Part shown: positions 8,537 to 19,240 of the stretch, piece after piece
Position numbering within the stretch: the stretch's first letter is position 1
Layout of the letters: every line of letters begins with the position of its first letter
The notes under the pieces: model-generated
The model's database searches: none
Seen by the model: the letters and a program-made list of their open reading frames with translations, nothing else
Told to the model about the DNA's origin: nothing
Source: Rhizobium sp. S152
GTDB lineage: Bacteria > Pseudomonadota > Alphaproteobacteria > Rhizobiales > Rhizobiaceae
NCBI RefSeq assembly: GCF_030380735.1
Contig: NZ_JAUDRZ010000004.1
Span: 1-64,000 of the forward strand
DNA length: 64,000 bases
Direction of reading: 5' to 3'
Program-made: the position numbers and the translations under genes

Positions 8537-11500
8537 CTATTCAGCGGCAACGTTGGTGACCGGATCGGGGGCAACGCCGAACAGCCGTTGCTTGAGCGTT
8601 TCCCGAACGGTCTGAACGACAAGGTAGAGAACCGGGATCACGACCAACCCAAGAACCGTGCCGAGAAGCAGGCCGCCGAGAACGGTGGCGCCGATCGCCT
8701 GGCGGCTGCCTGCTCCAGCGCCTGTCGCGACCACCAGCGGCACGACGCCCAAAATCGAGGCGAGCGCGGTCATCAACACGGGCCTGAACCGCTGGGACGT
8801 GGCTTCGGAGGCTGCATCCAGCGTGCTCATTCCCTCCTCGCGGCGCTCCTTGGCGAATTCGACGATCAGGATCGCATTCTTGGCCGCAAGGCCGATCAGC
8901 AACAGCATGCCGATCTGGGCGTAGATGTTGAGGTCGATGCCGCCAACAACGAGGGCGCCAAGAGCGCCGACGACCGCGACCGCGACTGACAGCATGACGG
9001 CAAGAGGCACGCTCCAGCTTTCATATTGCGCGACAAGGAAGAGATAGGTGAAGACGATGCCGGCGATGAGAATGATCACTGTCTCGTTGCCGGATTGCTG
9101 CTCCTGAAGTGCAAGCCCGGTCCATTCGAAGCCAAAGCCATCAGGCATCGTTTCATTGGCGAGGTTGCCCATGATGGCAAGGGCCTGGCCGGAGCTGGTG
9201 CCGGCAGCCGCCTGGCCGTTGATCGAGGCCGATGAAAACAAGTTGTAGCGGTTGACCGAGCTCGGCCCATAAATCGTCTCAATGGAAATCATGCTCTGAA
9301 GCGGAACGAGCGCGCCGGACTGGCTGCGCACGCGCAGGCGCTGGATGTCGTCGACGCGCTGACGGTAGGCGGGCTCGTCCTGCAGCCGCACCTGATACAC
9401 CCGCGAGAAGATGTTGAAGTCGTCGACATAGGCGGATCCGAGATGGGCCTGCAATGTACTGAAGATCGCCGCCGGGGAAACGCCGTAGAGGTCGGCGCGC
9501 TTCCGGTCGATGTCGAGATAGACCTGCGGCACGTCGGCGGAGAAGGTGCTGAACACGCCGGCAAGACCGGGCGTTCGGTTCGCCTGGATGATCAGGTCGC
9601 GCATGACCTCGGCCAGCGCCTGCTGGCTCTGGCCGGCACGTGCCTGGAGGCGGAAGTCGAAGCCGCCTGTCGTGCCGAGGCCGGGGATCGCTGGCGGATT
9701 GAAAGGCACGATCGATGCCGTCGAGATGGCCGCCAGTTGCGGGCGTAGCTTGGCGATGAGCGCGAAGGCGCTCTGCTCGGTGGGGCGCTCGCTCCATGGC
9801 TCCAGCGCGGAAATGATCATGCCGCTGTTCGAGCCGCCGCCGCCCACCATGCTGACGCCGGCGATGCCGATCGTATTGGCGATCCCGGGCGTCTGCTGCA
9901 GAAGCGCGCTGACTTGCGCGATCGTCTGCTGCGTTCTCTCCAGCGAGGCCGCATTCGGCAGCTGGACGTTCATGAACAGGTATCCCTGGTCCTCGGCGGG
10001 CACGAAGCCGGTGGGGAGGACGCGGTAGAACCCGTAAATGCCGCCGATAACGGCGACGAAGAGCACGCCGGCCAACACAAGCCGCCTGGCAAACATCGTA
10101 AACAGCCCGAGATAGAAGCGGCGGGAGGCCTCCAGGCCGCTGTTCATCCGGCCGAAAAGGCCCGTCTTGCGTTCAGGGGCTGGTCTCAGGATCAGCACGC
10201 AGAGCGCCGGGCTAAGCGTCAGCGCGTTGACTGTCGAAAAGACCACCGTCACGAGGATGGTGACGGCGAACTGGCGGTAGAGTTCGCCGGTGATCCCGGC
10301 CAGGAACGCCACCGGGACGAAGAGCGCCGCGAGAACCAGCGTGGTGGCGACGATCGGCCCGGTGACCTGCTGCATGGTCGCGAGCGTCGCCTCGCGAATA
10401 TCCAATCCCTTCTCACTCATCAGTCTCTGGACGTTCTCGACGACGATGATGGCGTCATCAACCACGAGGCTGATCGCCAGGATGACGGCGAAGAGCGTGA
10501 TCGTATTCGCCGAATAGCCGAGCAGATAGAGAACGGCGAAGCCGCCGATCAGGGAGACCGGGATCGTCAGCGTGGGGATGACCGTTGCGCGCCAGTCCTG
10601 CAGGAAGGCGAAGACCACCGCCACGACGAGCACGAATGTGATGGCGAGCGTCACGAAGATTTCGCGGATGGTTTCCCGCACGAAGGAGGTCGTGTCGAAG
10701 ACGAGCGTATAGGCGACGTCATCGGGGAATTGCTTGGAAAGCCGCTCGACTTCGCCGAGCACGGCGTTCGAGACCGCGAGCGCATTGGCGTCGGATGCCT
10801 GATAGACGACCACGGTCGCGCTGGGACGGCCGTTCAGCGTCGAGGCCGTGTCGTAGGACTGGGCGCCGAGCTCCACGCGCGCGACGTCGCGCAGCCGGAC
10901 AACGCCGCCGTCTCGGTTGCTGCGAACGATGATGTTGCCGAACTCGGCAGCATCGGCCAGCCGTCCGCGCGCCGTCACCGTAAGCTGCAATTGCTGCCCG
11001 GTCATCGCCGGCGGTGAGCCGATCTGTCCTGCTGATGCCTGGGCATTCTGCGCCTGAATGACCGACATGAGATCGGCGGCGGTGACGCCAAGCGCCTCCA
11101 TGCGATCCGGCTTCATCCAGATGCGCATGCTGTAGGTCGGCCCGAACACCGCAGCTTCACCAACGCCGGGAAGGCGGGAGATGGCGTCACGAATGTTGAT
11201 CGTCGCGTAGTTGCTGATGAAGACTTCGTCTCGCGTGCCTTTCGGCGAATAGAGCGCCAGACCGAGCAGCATGCTGGACGAGCGGCTGCGCACCGTCACG
11301 CCCGCCTGCGTCACGGCGGCGGGAAGGCGGGGGGTCGCAAGCGCGAGCCGGTTCTGGACGTTGACCTGGGCGATGGCAGGATCGGTCCCGGCCTCGAAAG
11401 TGACGGTCAGGCTGTAGGTGCCGTTGTCGGAGCTCGACGAGGACATATACATCATGCCTTCGACGCCGTTCACCTGCTCTTCGATCGGTGCGCCGACGCT

Positions 11501-11683
11501 GTCGGTCATCACTTGCGCGTTTGCCCCCGGGTAGCTGGCGGTGACCTGGACTTCCGGTGGCGTAATCTGCGGAAACTGTGCGACCGGGATTTGCAGAAGC
11601 GCGACCGCGCCGGCGATGAGCATGACGACCGCGATCACCATGGCAAAGCGCGGACGGCCGATGAATGGAGCGGAAATGTTCAT
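8537..11683 (-). CDS. RND efflux pump, HAE1 family (AcrB/MexB type)
   Basis: A 1048-residue inner-membrane proton/drug antiporter. It has the AcrB N-terminus with [19 protein letters not shown] and [16 protein letters not shown], two large periplasmic loops, and the proton-relay aspartate pair in transmembrane helix 4 ([18 protein letters not shown]). The C-terminal half repeats the fold with [14 protein letters not shown]. It should form a homotrimer that takes substrates from periplasm and membrane. Its ATG overlaps the TGA of the adaptor gene (ATGA, 11680-11683), so the two are translationally coupled. No outer-membrane TolC-like gene is adjacent, so a shared TolC is likely used. Two AraC regulators lie upstream on the same strand. 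Confidence 0.95.
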   Translation of the reverse strand: MNISAPFIGRPRFAMVIAVVMLIAGAVALLQIPVAQFPQITPPEVQVTASYPGANAQVMTDSVGAPIEEQVNGVEGMMYMSSSSSDNGTYSLTVTFEAGTDPAIAQVNVQNRLALATPRLPAAVTQAGVTVRSRSSSMLLGLALYSPKGTRDEVFISNYATINIRDAISRLPGVGEAAVFGPTYSMRIWMKPDRMEALGVTAADLMSVIQAQNAQASAGQIGSPPAMTGQQLQLTVTARGRLADAAEFGNIIVRSNRDGGVVRLRDVARVELGAQSYDTASTLNGRPSATVVVYQASDANALAVSNAVLGEVERLSKQFPDDVAYTLVFDTTSFVRETIREIFVTLAITFVLVVAVVFAFLQDWRATVIPTLTIPVSLIGGFAVLYLLGYSANTITLFAVILAISLVVDDAIIVVENVQRLMSEKGLDIREATLATMQQVTGPIVATTLVLAALFVPVAFLAGITGELYRQFAVTILVTVVFSTVNALTLSPALCVLILRPAPERKTGLFGRMNSGLEASRRFYLGLFTMFARRLVLAGVLFVAVIGGIYGFYRVLPTGFVPAEDQGYLFMNVQLPNAASLERTQQTIAQVSALLQQTPGIANTIGIAGVSMVGGGGSNSGMIISALEPWSERPTEQSAFALIAKLRPQLAAISTASIVPFNPPAIPGLGTTGGFDFRLQARAGQSQQALAEVMRDLIIQANRTPGLAGVFSTFSADVPQVYLDIDRKRADLYGVSPAAIFSTLQAHLGSAYVDDFNIFSRVYQVRLQDEPAYRQRVDDIQRLRVRSQSGALVPLQSMISIETIYGPSSVNRYNLFSSASINGQAAAGTSSGQALAIMGNLANETMPDGFGFEWTGLALQEQQSGNETVIILIAGIVFTYLFLVAQYESWSVPLAVMLSVAVAVVGALGALVVGGIDLNIYAQIGMLLLIGLAAKNAILIVEFAKERREEGMSTLDAASEATSQRFRPVLMTALASILGVVPLVVATGAGAGSRQAIGATVLGGLLLGTVLGLVVIPVLYLVVQTVRETLKQRLFGVAPDPVTNVAAE

Positions 11684-12816
11684 TTCGACACCGCCGGCTG
11701 TGATGCGTCCTTGTCGGCGATGATCTCGACTGCGGATCCCTCGGTGACGTTCTGGAGCCCCTCGATGATGACGTTTTCACCACCTTTCAGTCCGTCCTCG
11801 ACGATCCAGCTTCCCTCTCTTTGTTCGGATACGCTGATCCTGCGTTCCTCGGCTTTCTTCTCCGGCGTGACCAGCATGACGTACTTGCCCTCGCGGTCTT
11901 GCTGCACCGCGCCCAGCGGAACCGTGGGACGCTCCTTCCGCGCGGTTTCGGAGACGACGACGGTGACGAACTGGCCCGGGATCAGAATGAAATCGCCGTT
12001 TGGAAAGACCGAACGGACCGCGAGCGTTCCCGTGCCTTCGTCGACCTCGTTTCCGAGGAAGGCGATGGGTGCGTCTTGCGCATAGATTTGTCCGTTGGAC
12101 AGCCTCAGACGCGTTCGATAGCGCTGGGCCAACTCATCCTTGCTCACGTTGCCCGCGGCTTCCCGAAGATCCAGAAGCGCACGGTCGCTCACCGAAAAGA
12201 CGATCCTGACGGGATCCATCTGCACGACGCGCGCCAATGCAGGTGAAGCGGTGGTCACGAAGCTGCCGGGGGAGAAGGCCGCAGTTCCGATACGGCCCTT
12301 CAAGGGAGAGATGATGCGGCTGTAGCTGAGATTGAGCTCTGCCTGCTTTACGGCGGCTTCCGCGGATTGGAGGTTGGCCGCGGCGGTGTCTCGCGCGGTT
12401 TCGCTCTGTTCGACCGTTGCGCGGGCAACGGTCTGGTTGAGGGACTGGTTGCGCACCATCTGTCGCTCGGCGTCGAGCAGCGTCGCCTTGGCGCGCGCGA
12501 GATTGGCGTTTGCATCGGCAAGCGCGATGTCGAGCGCCCGGCTGTCGATCTGAAAGAGCTCCTGCCCCTCGTCGACCACGGCCCCTTCCTCGAACAGTCG
12601 TTCGTCGATGAAACCGTCGATCCGGGACCTGATGTCGACAGCGTTCAGGGCTTCGACGCGTCCGACGAATTCGTGTTTCGGTGAGACGTCTTCGAGCGCG
12701 ACGGTCATCGTTGCGACTTTCGGAACATCTTCGGCACGTGCCGGAGCCGAGAAGACCGGCGAGACCACCATCAGCGGCACGAAAAGGGCAATGGAAAATC
12801 GGTCGGAAAATTGCAT
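11680..12816 (-). CDS. RND efflux periplasmic adaptor (MexA/AcrA type)
   Basis: A 378-residue membrane-fusion protein. It has a cleavable signal peptide ending SAPARA, a split lipoyl domain ([21 protein letters not shown] and [18 protein letters not shown]), an alpha-helical hairpin between them, then beta-barrel and membrane-proximal domains. ATG at 12816 has GGAG 8 nt upstream and exposes the signal peptide directly; a GTG 30 nt further upstream is less likely. The stop overlaps the pump's ATG by 4 nt. There is no lipobox, so the adaptor is probably a soluble periplasmic form. The 258-bp gap upstream should contain the promoter. Confidence 0.93.
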   Translation of the reverse strand: MQFSDRFSIALFVPLMVVSPVFSAPARAEDVPKVATMTVALEDVSPKHEFVGRVEALNAVDIRSRIDGFIDERLFEEGAVVDEGQELFQIDSRALDIALADANANLARAKATLLDAERQMVRNQSLNQTVARATVEQSETARDTAAANLQSAEAAVKQAELNLSYSRIISPLKGRIGTAAFSPGSFVTTASPALARVVQMDPVRIVFSVSDRALLDLREAAGNVSKDELAQRYRTRLRLSNGQIYAQDAPIAFLGNEVDEGTGTLAVRSVFPNGDFILIPGQFVTVVVSETARKERPTVPLGAVQQDREGKYVMLVTPEKKAEERRISVSEQREGSWIVEDGLKGGENVIIEGLQNVTEGSAVEIIADKDASQPAVSK

Positions 12817-13074
12817 TCGCGGTACTCCGAAAACGCCAATAGCCACTGGCGCAGCGGCGGACTGTCGCCTGCCTGCGAGCGCAGCCTCCGGAGCATATTT
12901 CCGTGCGGCGCAGGCCGGAAAGCGAAAACAGTCCGCAAACCGCGGGTTTTATCCTCATCCGGTCAGAAATGGATGCCGTGGACAAAGTCAGGATGAACTG
13001 CACAGGATATTTCGGCGACCGCGCAGCGCGCGGGAATGGCGTTGCGGTTGCGACATCCGGCGAGAGACTCCGGA

Positions 13075-14130
13075 TCAGGCATGTGGCATGACACAATGAT
13101 TGGCCAGGACCGCGTTCAGCGACGGCGGACCGTTGCCATTCATATCGCCGCCGGAGAACGACGACAGTTCAAGACCGAGCCGCCGGCCGACCTCGCGGGC
13201 TTCCTTGGGGGTCACGCCGAATTCGCGCCGGAAGGTGCGGCTGTATGTCGAAGGATCCATGAAGCCCCATTCCTCCGCGATCAGGGAGATGGATCGCCTT
13301 TCCCTGTTGTCGGCAAGGATGTCCCTGGTGCGCAGCAGGCGTTGACGCCGGATGAAGTTGAAAATCCCGCCGCAGGGCTCGAAAATCCGGTAGAGCCGGG
13401 ACCGCGAGACGTTCAGATCACGGCACAGCTTTTCCGGCGAAAGGTCGCGATCGGCGAGCTGGGCGGAGATGATCCTTTTCGCGCGTGCCATGATCACGGC
13501 ATTGACCGGTTCGTCCGCCTCGACGAGATGATCGCGCGATGGTGCGATGCACGCCATCAGCAGAGAGGTGGTGGCCGTGGCGATATGTTCTACGTTCCGC
13601 TCCGTGCGCTGCGGCAGCGACTGATGCAGAAGCTGGATGTAATCGATGATCATGGGGGCCATTTCAGGGCGCACCGCAAGGTCGAAACGCTGAGAGAAGG
13701 CGAAGTCGCGCGGCAGGATGAGCGCAAGCGTGCCGTCGTCCTCGCCTTCCGCGTCGTAAGGCGCCGCAAGCGAATGCCAGTGAAATTGTCCGAGATCGGT
13801 CGTTCTTCCGTCGGGCAGCAGCTTGAGTGGGACGCTCATGATCCAGTGATCGAAGACCGGATCCTTCCTGTTGCTCCATCGCCGCCGGTAGCCGTTGCCA
13901 CGATAGTCCAGCGACAGTAGCGCGAGGGGCCCCAACCGCCACACTCTCTGACGGGCCGGGAAGGCATCGTACTTGTCGCGCAGCAAGGTAATATCGACCA
14001 GACTGGCGTTCCAGGATCGGTAAAGATCGAACTGTTCGGCGGGCGGAGCGGTCGACGTGTCGATGTCGACAACGCATTTCAGCGGTGCCTGCCCAACATT
14101 GTCTTCGGCCACCGGTGCGCTGTGCTGCAT
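13075..14130 (-). CDS. AraC-family transcriptional regulator (copy 1)
   Basis: A 351-residue regulator with an N-terminal sensory domain of the AraC_binding_2 kind (about 20-200) and a C-terminal double helix-turn-helix (about 230-335), with DLSPEKLCRDLNVSRSRLYRIF in the first and AEEWGFMDPSTYSRTFRREF in the second. The ending FGVTPKEAREVGRR is typical of the family. It is clearly paralogous to the next gene upstream, sharing the SRSRLYRIFE recognition helix and even a late SLNAVL / TLNTLL tail, so the pair arose by tandem duplication. It sits 258 bp upstream of, and in the same direction as, the RND adaptor gene, and is a candidate regulator of it. The ligand is unknown. Confidence 0.9.
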   Translation of the reverse strand: MQHSAPVAEDNVGQAPLKCVVDIDTSTAPPAEQFDLYRSWNASLVDITLLRDKYDAFPARQRVWRLGPLALLSLDYRGNGYRRRWSNRKDPVFDHWIMSVPLKLLPDGRTTDLGQFHWHSLAAPYDAEGEDDGTLALILPRDFAFSQRFDLAVRPEMAPMIIDYIQLLHQSLPQRTERNVEHIATATTSLLMACIAPSRDHLVEADEPVNAVIMARAKRIISAQLADRDLSPEKLCRDLNVSRSRLYRIFEPCGGIFNFIRRQRLLRTRDILADNRERRSISLIAEEWGFMDPSTYSRTFRREFGVTPKEAREVGRRLGLELSSFSGGDMNGNGPPSLNAVLANHCVMPHA

Positions 14131-14226
14131 GATGTCACTCTTACCCTTTGAACTGTTTGCACGAGGTCGAATTCGTGCGCTGCTGCAAAGAAAAGGCGAA
14201 GGTGCCGCAGTGCTTTCGCGAGCGAG

Positions 14227-15273
14227 CTACAAGCCGAGCGAATTGTTCATCAGCAGCGTATTCAGCGTGCTGACGCCGTCGATCTCATTGATGCCCGGCG
14301 AGGCGGGATGCTGAATTCCCTCCCAGCCCATTGCCCTTGCCTCCTTCGGCGACAGGCCGAACTCGCGCTTGAACATCCGGCTGTAGCTCGACGGGTCGGT
14401 GAAGCCGGAGCCTTCGGCGATCTGGGAGATCGATTGTGTGTTGGTGGCATCGGCCAGCATGCGGCGTGTCTTCAGCAAGCGCCTGCGACGGATGTAGTTC
14501 GAGATGCCGCCCGCGCGCTCGAAAATCCGGTAGAGACGCGAACGGGACACGCCGATAGCCCTGCACAAAGATTCGGGGCTCAGATCCGCGTCCGCGACCT
14601 TGGTGTCGATCATGCGAATGGCACGCGTCGTGATGACGGCATCGATCGGCGCCTGTGCCTGCACCAGTTTTTCGCAGGACGGTGAAAGCGCGGCTGCAAG
14701 CATATGGGTGGTGGCTTCGGCGATCCTTGGGACGTTGCTCAGTTTCAGATGCGCCAGATTCCGATGAAGCAGGACCAGGTAATCCGCGAGGAACTCGGCC
14801 GCATCGTCGGCGATTTCCGGATAGAGAGGCGCATCAACCGCGCCGTAAGGCAGAAAAAGCGCAATCAGGCTGCCTTCGCTTTCGCAGGCGCTGCGCGCCG
14901 CGAGATTGGCGATGCGGAGCCGGCGCCGGGGAGGATCGTTCGTCGAACTGCAGGCGCCGCTATCCTTGACGGTAACGACCCAATTGTCGACGGCGGGCTT
15001 CTTCTTGTGCTCCCAGTGCAGCGAATGCGTGGTAGGGCAATCGATCGAGGCGAATGCGATATCTGCGATCCGCCAGATTTTCTCCCGGGCTTCGAATGTT
15101 ACCGTTTCACCCTGCGTCAGGGTAACGTCCATGATATCCGAATGCCACTCCTGGAAAAATTCGAAGCGTTGCGCGGCATTCACCCGCGCCGTGTCACACT
15201 CGATCGCGCTTTTCAGGGGGGTGTCCGCGACCAGCGGAGATGACCTATGCCCACATTCCACCCATGCATTCAT
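14227..15273 (-). CDS. AraC-family transcriptional regulator (copy 2)
   Basis: A 348-residue paralogue of the neighbouring AraC regulator. The N-terminal domain contains FEFFQEWHSDIMDVTLTQG, aligning with FDLYRSWNASLVDITLLRD in copy 1, and the C-terminal part contains DLSPESLCRAIGVSRSRLYRIF and AEGSGFTDPSSYSRMFKREF. ATG at 15273 is chosen because AAGGA lies 7 nt upstream; an in-frame ATG at 15372 lacks a ribosome-binding site. Only about 95 bp separates it from copy 1. Being next to the amidohydrolase gene, it may control that gene, but no operator was identified. Confidence 0.88.
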   Translation of the reverse strand: MNAWVECGHRSSPLVADTPLKSAIECDTARVNAAQRFEFFQEWHSDIMDVTLTQGETVTFEAREKIWRIADIAFASIDCPTTHSLHWEHKKKPAVDNWVVTVKDSGACSSTNDPPRRRLRIANLAARSACESEGSLIALFLPYGAVDAPLYPEIADDAAEFLADYLVLLHRNLAHLKLSNVPRIAEATTHMLAAALSPSCEKLVQAQAPIDAVITTRAIRMIDTKVADADLSPESLCRAIGVSRSRLYRIFERAGGISNYIRRRRLLKTRRMLADATNTQSISQIAEGSGFTDPSSYSRMFKREFGLSPKEARAMGWEGIQHPASPGINEIDGVSTLNTLLMNNSLGL

Positions 15274-15496
15274 GATATCTTCCTTGAAACTCAAGAACAA
15301 CCGAGCATGAAATAGCAGTGTCGATGCTGCGTTCCGGTCGCTTGCGGGACGGCGATTGTCCCGCAGATGCAATTACGACCGTACGACGAAGGTAAGGCGC
15401 TTTCAGAACTCACTAATACAACTAGCAATTTGCAAAGAAAAGATGCTTAGTTGCCGGCTTTCCCGATTGGGATCGGGGGCGACGCGGAATCCGGGA

Positions 15497-16942
15497 TTAT
15501 GAGAGGATGTTCTTGTGCACCCGCCCGTCCTTCATGATCAGCTTGAAATTCTTCTCGGGATCCTCGAGCAGGGAGAGATCGTCGACAGGATTGCCGCCCA
15601 CGACGACAAGGTCGGCGAACGAGCCTTTCTCGATGACGCCAAGCTTGCCGGGATAGGGATTTCGCATGTTGGAAAGCTCCAGCAGCTGGGCGTTCCCTGA
15701 TGTAGCCATCTGCAGCACCTCGGCGTTCTGGTACCAGTTGCTGAGATGGGTCAGCATGATGTTCTGCCGCGGCCCGAGTTCCGGAGAAAAGAGCACGTCG
15801 GAGCCCCAGGCGGTCTTGATGCCGTGCTTGCGCGCATACTGGTATAGCGTCGGGGTGCCCAGGAAGATCTGTTGCGCGCGTTCCACGCCCGGTCCCGTTT
15901 GAGAGGCCGCGTCCGCCATTGTCAAGAAGGGCTGGGTGCTCAGCCATGCGCCTTTTTCGGCGATCATGATCGCCGTCTCTTCATCGATCAGATGGGCATG
16001 CTCGATACAGGTCACTCCCGCGCGCAGGGCGCGTTGAACGGCGCGGTCCGTGTAGGCATGGAGTACTATGTAGGTGTTCCAGTCCGCCGCGACGGCGACG
16101 GCCGCGCGCAGCTCCTCCTCGCTGAACGTGATCATGTCGAGCGGGCTGCGGGGCGACGAAACACCGCCGCTGCCGACGATCTTGACCTGTGAGGCACCCT
16201 GCAGAAGCTGTTCGCGTATGCGAAGCTGCAAGGCGTCTATGCCGTCGACGATGGCAGCGCCTCCGAAGAGTTCGCTGCTGCTCAGCCGGCCGCCGTCCCT
16301 CGGGATCTCGTTTGGAAGGCGCATGTCGCCGTGTCCGCCCGATGTGGTGATCATGGCGCCGGAAGGATAGATCCGCGGCCCGGGAATAAGGCCCGTATCG
16401 ATCGCCTGCTTGAACGAGAAGACAGGACCGCCAAGATCGCGAACCGTCGTGAAGCCGCGCATCAGGGTGCGTTCGGCTTCCGCGGTGGATGCGGCGAAAA
16501 CGATGCCCGGATCGCCACCGAGGAGCTGATTGAGCGGCACCGCGGCGAAGATGGTGTGCCAGTGCGCATCGATCAGGCCGGGAATGATCATGCCGGCCCG
16601 GCAATCGACAACGGTGGCGCGCTCGGGCGGCGGCGAGCGGGCTAGATCGACATCCGTGATCCGGCCGCCGTCCACCAGCACCTGGGCATTGTCAACCGCC
16701 TTGCCGGCCCGGCTGTCGAAGAGGCGGGCATTGGTGAGCAGGGTAGGTCCTTGTCCCGCCATTGTCTCGGCGACGCCCTGCGCGGGAAGCATGCCGGCGA
16801 AAGCAGTCGCGGCCAGCCCGGAAAGAACGCCGCGCCGGGAGAGGGCTTCCAATCGAAGGGACGCTCTCTGCAGATCCGGATTCGAGCAGCCGCAACCGGC
16901 ATCGTGGACAAGGTGGCGATACTTACTTCCTGTCCGCAGCAT
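15497..16942 (-). CDS. Tat-exported metal-dependent amidohydrolase (imidazolonepropionase/prolidase-like)
   Basis: A 481-residue protein with an unusually long N-terminal region: about 34 residues including HDAGCGCSNPDLQR, then the twin-arginine signal SRRGVLSGLAATAFAGML and a probable cleavage site after GVAE or nearby. The mature part is an amidohydrolase-superfamily barrel with PGLIDAHWHT (metal HxH), VKIVGSGGVSSP (candidate carbamylated Lys), IVLHAYTD, CIEHAHLID and WGSDVLFSPE (metal Asp). Family members cleave dipeptides, ochratoxin-like amides or lactam rings. Folding with metal before Tat export would place it in the periplasm. The start ATG has GGAGGA 8 nt upstream. It is codirectional with the SLC13-type transporter, 109 bp downstream of it, suggesting hydrolysis followed by uptake of a carboxylate product (inference). 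Confidence 0.85.
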   Translation of the reverse strand: MLRTGSKYRHLVHDAGCGCSNPDLQRASLRLEALSRRGVLSGLAATAFAGMLPAQGVAETMAGQGPTLLTNARLFDSRAGKAVDNAQVLVDGGRITDVDLARSPPPERATVVDCRAGMIIPGLIDAHWHTIFAAVPLNQLLGGDPGIVFAASTAEAERTLMRGFTTVRDLGGPVFSFKQAIDTGLIPGPRIYPSGAMITTSGGHGDMRLPNEIPRDGGRLSSSELFGGAAIVDGIDALQLRIREQLLQGASQVKIVGSGGVSSPRSPLDMITFSEEELRAAVAVAADWNTYIVLHAYTDRAVQRALRAGVTCIEHAHLIDEETAIMIAEKGAWLSTQPFLTMADAASQTGPGVERAQQIFLGTPTLYQYARKHGIKTAWGSDVLFSPELGPRQNIMLTHLSNWYQNAEVLQMATSGNAQLLELSNMRNPYPGKLGVIEKGSFADLVVVGGNPVDDLSLLEDPEKNFKLIMKDGRVHKNILS

Positions 16943-17051
16943 GGGTCTTTCCTCCTGGTTTCGTTGAAACTCGGTTATGTCTTGTCCACCGCTCTTCCAC
17001 GCTTCCCGATGGCATCGACGCACTGTTTCCCTGACTGCGCGTTCGATCGGC

Positions 17052-18881
17052 CTAGAAGGACCAGACAAGCGGAACGACGAAGACGGAAATGACGAAGAAC
17101 CAGGCAAAAAGCGGCAGGCCGAGCCTCCAGTAGTCGCCGAAAGCATAGCCGCCCGGTCCCATGACCATCGCGTTGGCGGGCGAGGCGATCGGCGTCAGGA
17201 AGGCGGCCGCCGTGGCGATTGCCGTCGTCATCAACACCGGCCGGGGCGAAATGCCCATGCCCGTCGCGGCGGCGACGCCTATCGGAATCATGATCAGGGC
17301 GGTTGTCATGCTGCTGATAAGCTGGCCCAGCAGGGCGGTGAGCAGAAACAGTCCGGCCAGAAGTGCGGTGGGGCTACTGTCGCCCACGAACGCGAGAAGC
17401 TGCTTCGACACGACCTGCGCGGCGCCGGTTTCCAGCATCGCCGTGGCGAGCGGCTTCATCGCGGCGATAAGGACGATGGTGCTCCATCCGATCGCCCTGT
17501 AAGCCTGCTCCGCCGTCAGAATTCCCGAGAGGATGATGGCGCCCGCGGCAAGCATACCCGCGACCGCCGGAGGGACGATGCCGGTTGCGAGCAGAATGAT
17601 CATCACGAGCAGGATCGCAGCGACCTGCTTTGCTGCTTTTCCCATCGGGACGGCTTGTCTGCGCACGAGCTCCGGCGAGCTGACGATAAGGACATCCGGG
17701 TCGCTCAGCCGGATGTCCAGTGCTTCCCAGCTCCCCTGGAGCAACATCGTATCTCCCGCCTCGAGCGGCGTCGCGGCCGGCGCCGCATCGGCCTGGATCT
17801 GATCGACGGACCTGCCGGCCCGATGGACCGCGAGAATGATGAGGTCGCCGCTCTCGGTCGTCATGCCGGGAAAGACGGTCTGCCCGACCAAGGCGGATCG
17901 GGGTGGTATGGCGACCTCCGCCAAACCCGACTGGTGATTGAAGAGGATATCGCCGGCGTTTTGCCGGTTCTCACGGAAGGACAAGTGCAGGTCCGCTGCA
18001 AAGCGCGCCGCCATATCGGGATCTCCGCCCAGGAGAAGGTGATCGCCCTCCGCCATGCACGGTCGTCGAAGCGGCCTGGCCGTATCGCCCTCCTGCACCC
18101 CCAGCAGCCGAATTCCGTCGTAGCGCAGCAGGTCGATGGCCGATGACGTCCCGCCCACGCAGGGCGACGACGCGCGAATGCGCAGGCGGTGCAAATCGCT
18201 TCCCACGCCATACTGCTCCACCAGCGTCCGGGCATGGCGGCTGAAGTCCGCGGGTATGGCGCGCCCATCCCGCCGCGGCAGCAGCCGCCCGCTGAACAGG
18301 ATAATGATCAGCATGGTCCCGAGAAGAAGCGGAATGCCCGCGATGGCAAACTCGAAGACGCCGAAACCGCCTGCGCCGGCGTCGCTGCCCGCGTCTGAGA
18401 CAAGCACGTTTACGGGCGTGGCTGTCAGCGCCAGCATGGAACCGGCGTGGGCGGCAAAGACGAGCGGGAGGAGGAACTGCGAGGAGTGTCGCCGCAGTCG
18501 GGTCGAAGCGATAACGACGACCGGCAGGAAAGCCGCCACGGCACCGGTGGCCCCGACGAGCATTGTAAGCAGGGCCACGAGGCCCATCATGGCAATCAGG
18601 AACCGGGTGCGATCACCCTTGCCCGCTCCCCAGAGAAGGCGTCTTCCCGCCCAGGCGGTAATGCCCGTGACCTCGAGCGCGGAAGCGACCACGTAAAGCG
18701 TCGCGATGAAGATGACCGCCGGGTCGCCGAAGCCCGCGAGCGTCTGGTCGATGTCGAGTATGCCCGACGCCCACAAGGACAGGCAGGTCAGCATGGCGAC
18801 GACAACAGGGGGCAGCCTGTTCCAGACGAAAAGAACGACCGCGGCGGCGATGATCATTGCGACGAGGGCTACCGGGCTCAA
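17052..18881 (-). CDS. SLC13/DASS-family transporter with two TrkA-C domains (copy 1)
   Basis: A 609-residue protein with N- and C-terminal membrane halves of the CitT/ArsB-like fold around a central soluble pair of RCK/TrkA-C domains (about 215-395; IPPRSALVGQTVFPGMT and LQGSWEALDIRL mark the second). Conserved substrate-site loops are TGAVAAFLPVVV in the first half and MTTALIMIPI with FLTPIASPANAMVMGPGGY in the second. Members import dicarboxylates, citrate, sulfate or similar anions with Na+ or H+. No ATG fits; TTG at 18881, with AAGGGG about 8 nt upstream, gives a start homologous to the divergent paralogue. The amidohydrolase gene follows on the same strand. Confidence 0.85.
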   Translation of the reverse strand: MSPVALVAMIIAAAVVLFVWNRLPPVVVAMLTCLSLWASGILDIDQTLAGFGDPAVIFIATLYVVASALEVTGITAWAGRRLLWGAGKGDRTRFLIAMMGLVALLTMLVGATGAVAAFLPVVVIASTRLRRHSSQFLLPLVFAAHAGSMLALTATPVNVLVSDAGSDAGAGGFGVFEFAIAGIPLLLGTMLIIILFSGRLLPRRDGRAIPADFSRHARTLVEQYGVGSDLHRLRIRASSPCVGGTSSAIDLLRYDGIRLLGVQEGDTARPLRRPCMAEGDHLLLGGDPDMAARFAADLHLSFRENRQNAGDILFNHQSGLAEVAIPPRSALVGQTVFPGMTTESGDLIILAVHRAGRSVDQIQADAAPAATPLEAGDTMLLQGSWEALDIRLSDPDVLIVSSPELVRRQAVPMGKAAKQVAAILLVMIILLATGIVPPAVAGMLAAGAIILSGILTAEQAYRAIGWSTIVLIAAMKPLATAMLETGAAQVVSKQLLAFVGDSSPTALLAGLFLLTALLGQLISSMTTALIMIPIGVAAATGMGISPRPVLMTTAIATAAAFLTPIASPANAMVMGPGGYAFGDYWRLGLPLFAWFFVISVFVVPLVWSF

Positions 18882-19240
18882 TCCTGCCGTCCCCTTCGAG
18901 AACCCAACACTTGAAATGGTTCGAATACACTGTCGGTTGCCAGAACATTCGGAACCCCGCGGTGATGATGGGCCGGGCAATCGGAGAAGTCATGGGCCGA
19001 GCGTCCCGAAGCTACGCAGCCTGTCCCGGAGTGGCGCGCAAGCCGCTGAATTCGCGCATTCCCGCCGAGCCGAGAATGGGACGGCCAGCTCAATTTTGGG
19101 ACCTGCGGCTCATTATTAATCCAGCGGCGATTGTTAACGTGCCCAACCACGCGGCCTGTGCCGACAGCAGGCAGGGTTGCTGGAAGGGATTGGAATTTCG
19201 AGGTTTTTCGGCGGTCGGACTTGTGATCGGGGAGATGTTT
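18882..19240. other. Divergent intergenic region between the SLC13-type paralogues
   Basis: These 359 bp separate two outward-facing paralogous transporter genes and must hold both promoters. An AT-rich patch, CATTATTAAT at 19111-19120, stands out but is not correctly spaced from a -35-like element. The plus frame stays open here but has no recognisable N-terminal domain and lies beyond the homologous start, so I do not call it coding. No clear operator repeat was found. Confidence 0.5.

Noticed and set aside
19111..19120. Promoter -10 in the divergent transporter region
   Set aside because: AT-rich decamer, but the nearest -35-like TTGGGA is only about 12 bp away, too close for a standard promoter.
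18857..19240. Longer plus-strand start for the SLC13-type transporter
   Set aside because: The extra 128 residues lack hydrophobic or domain features and exceed the paralogue's N-terminus.
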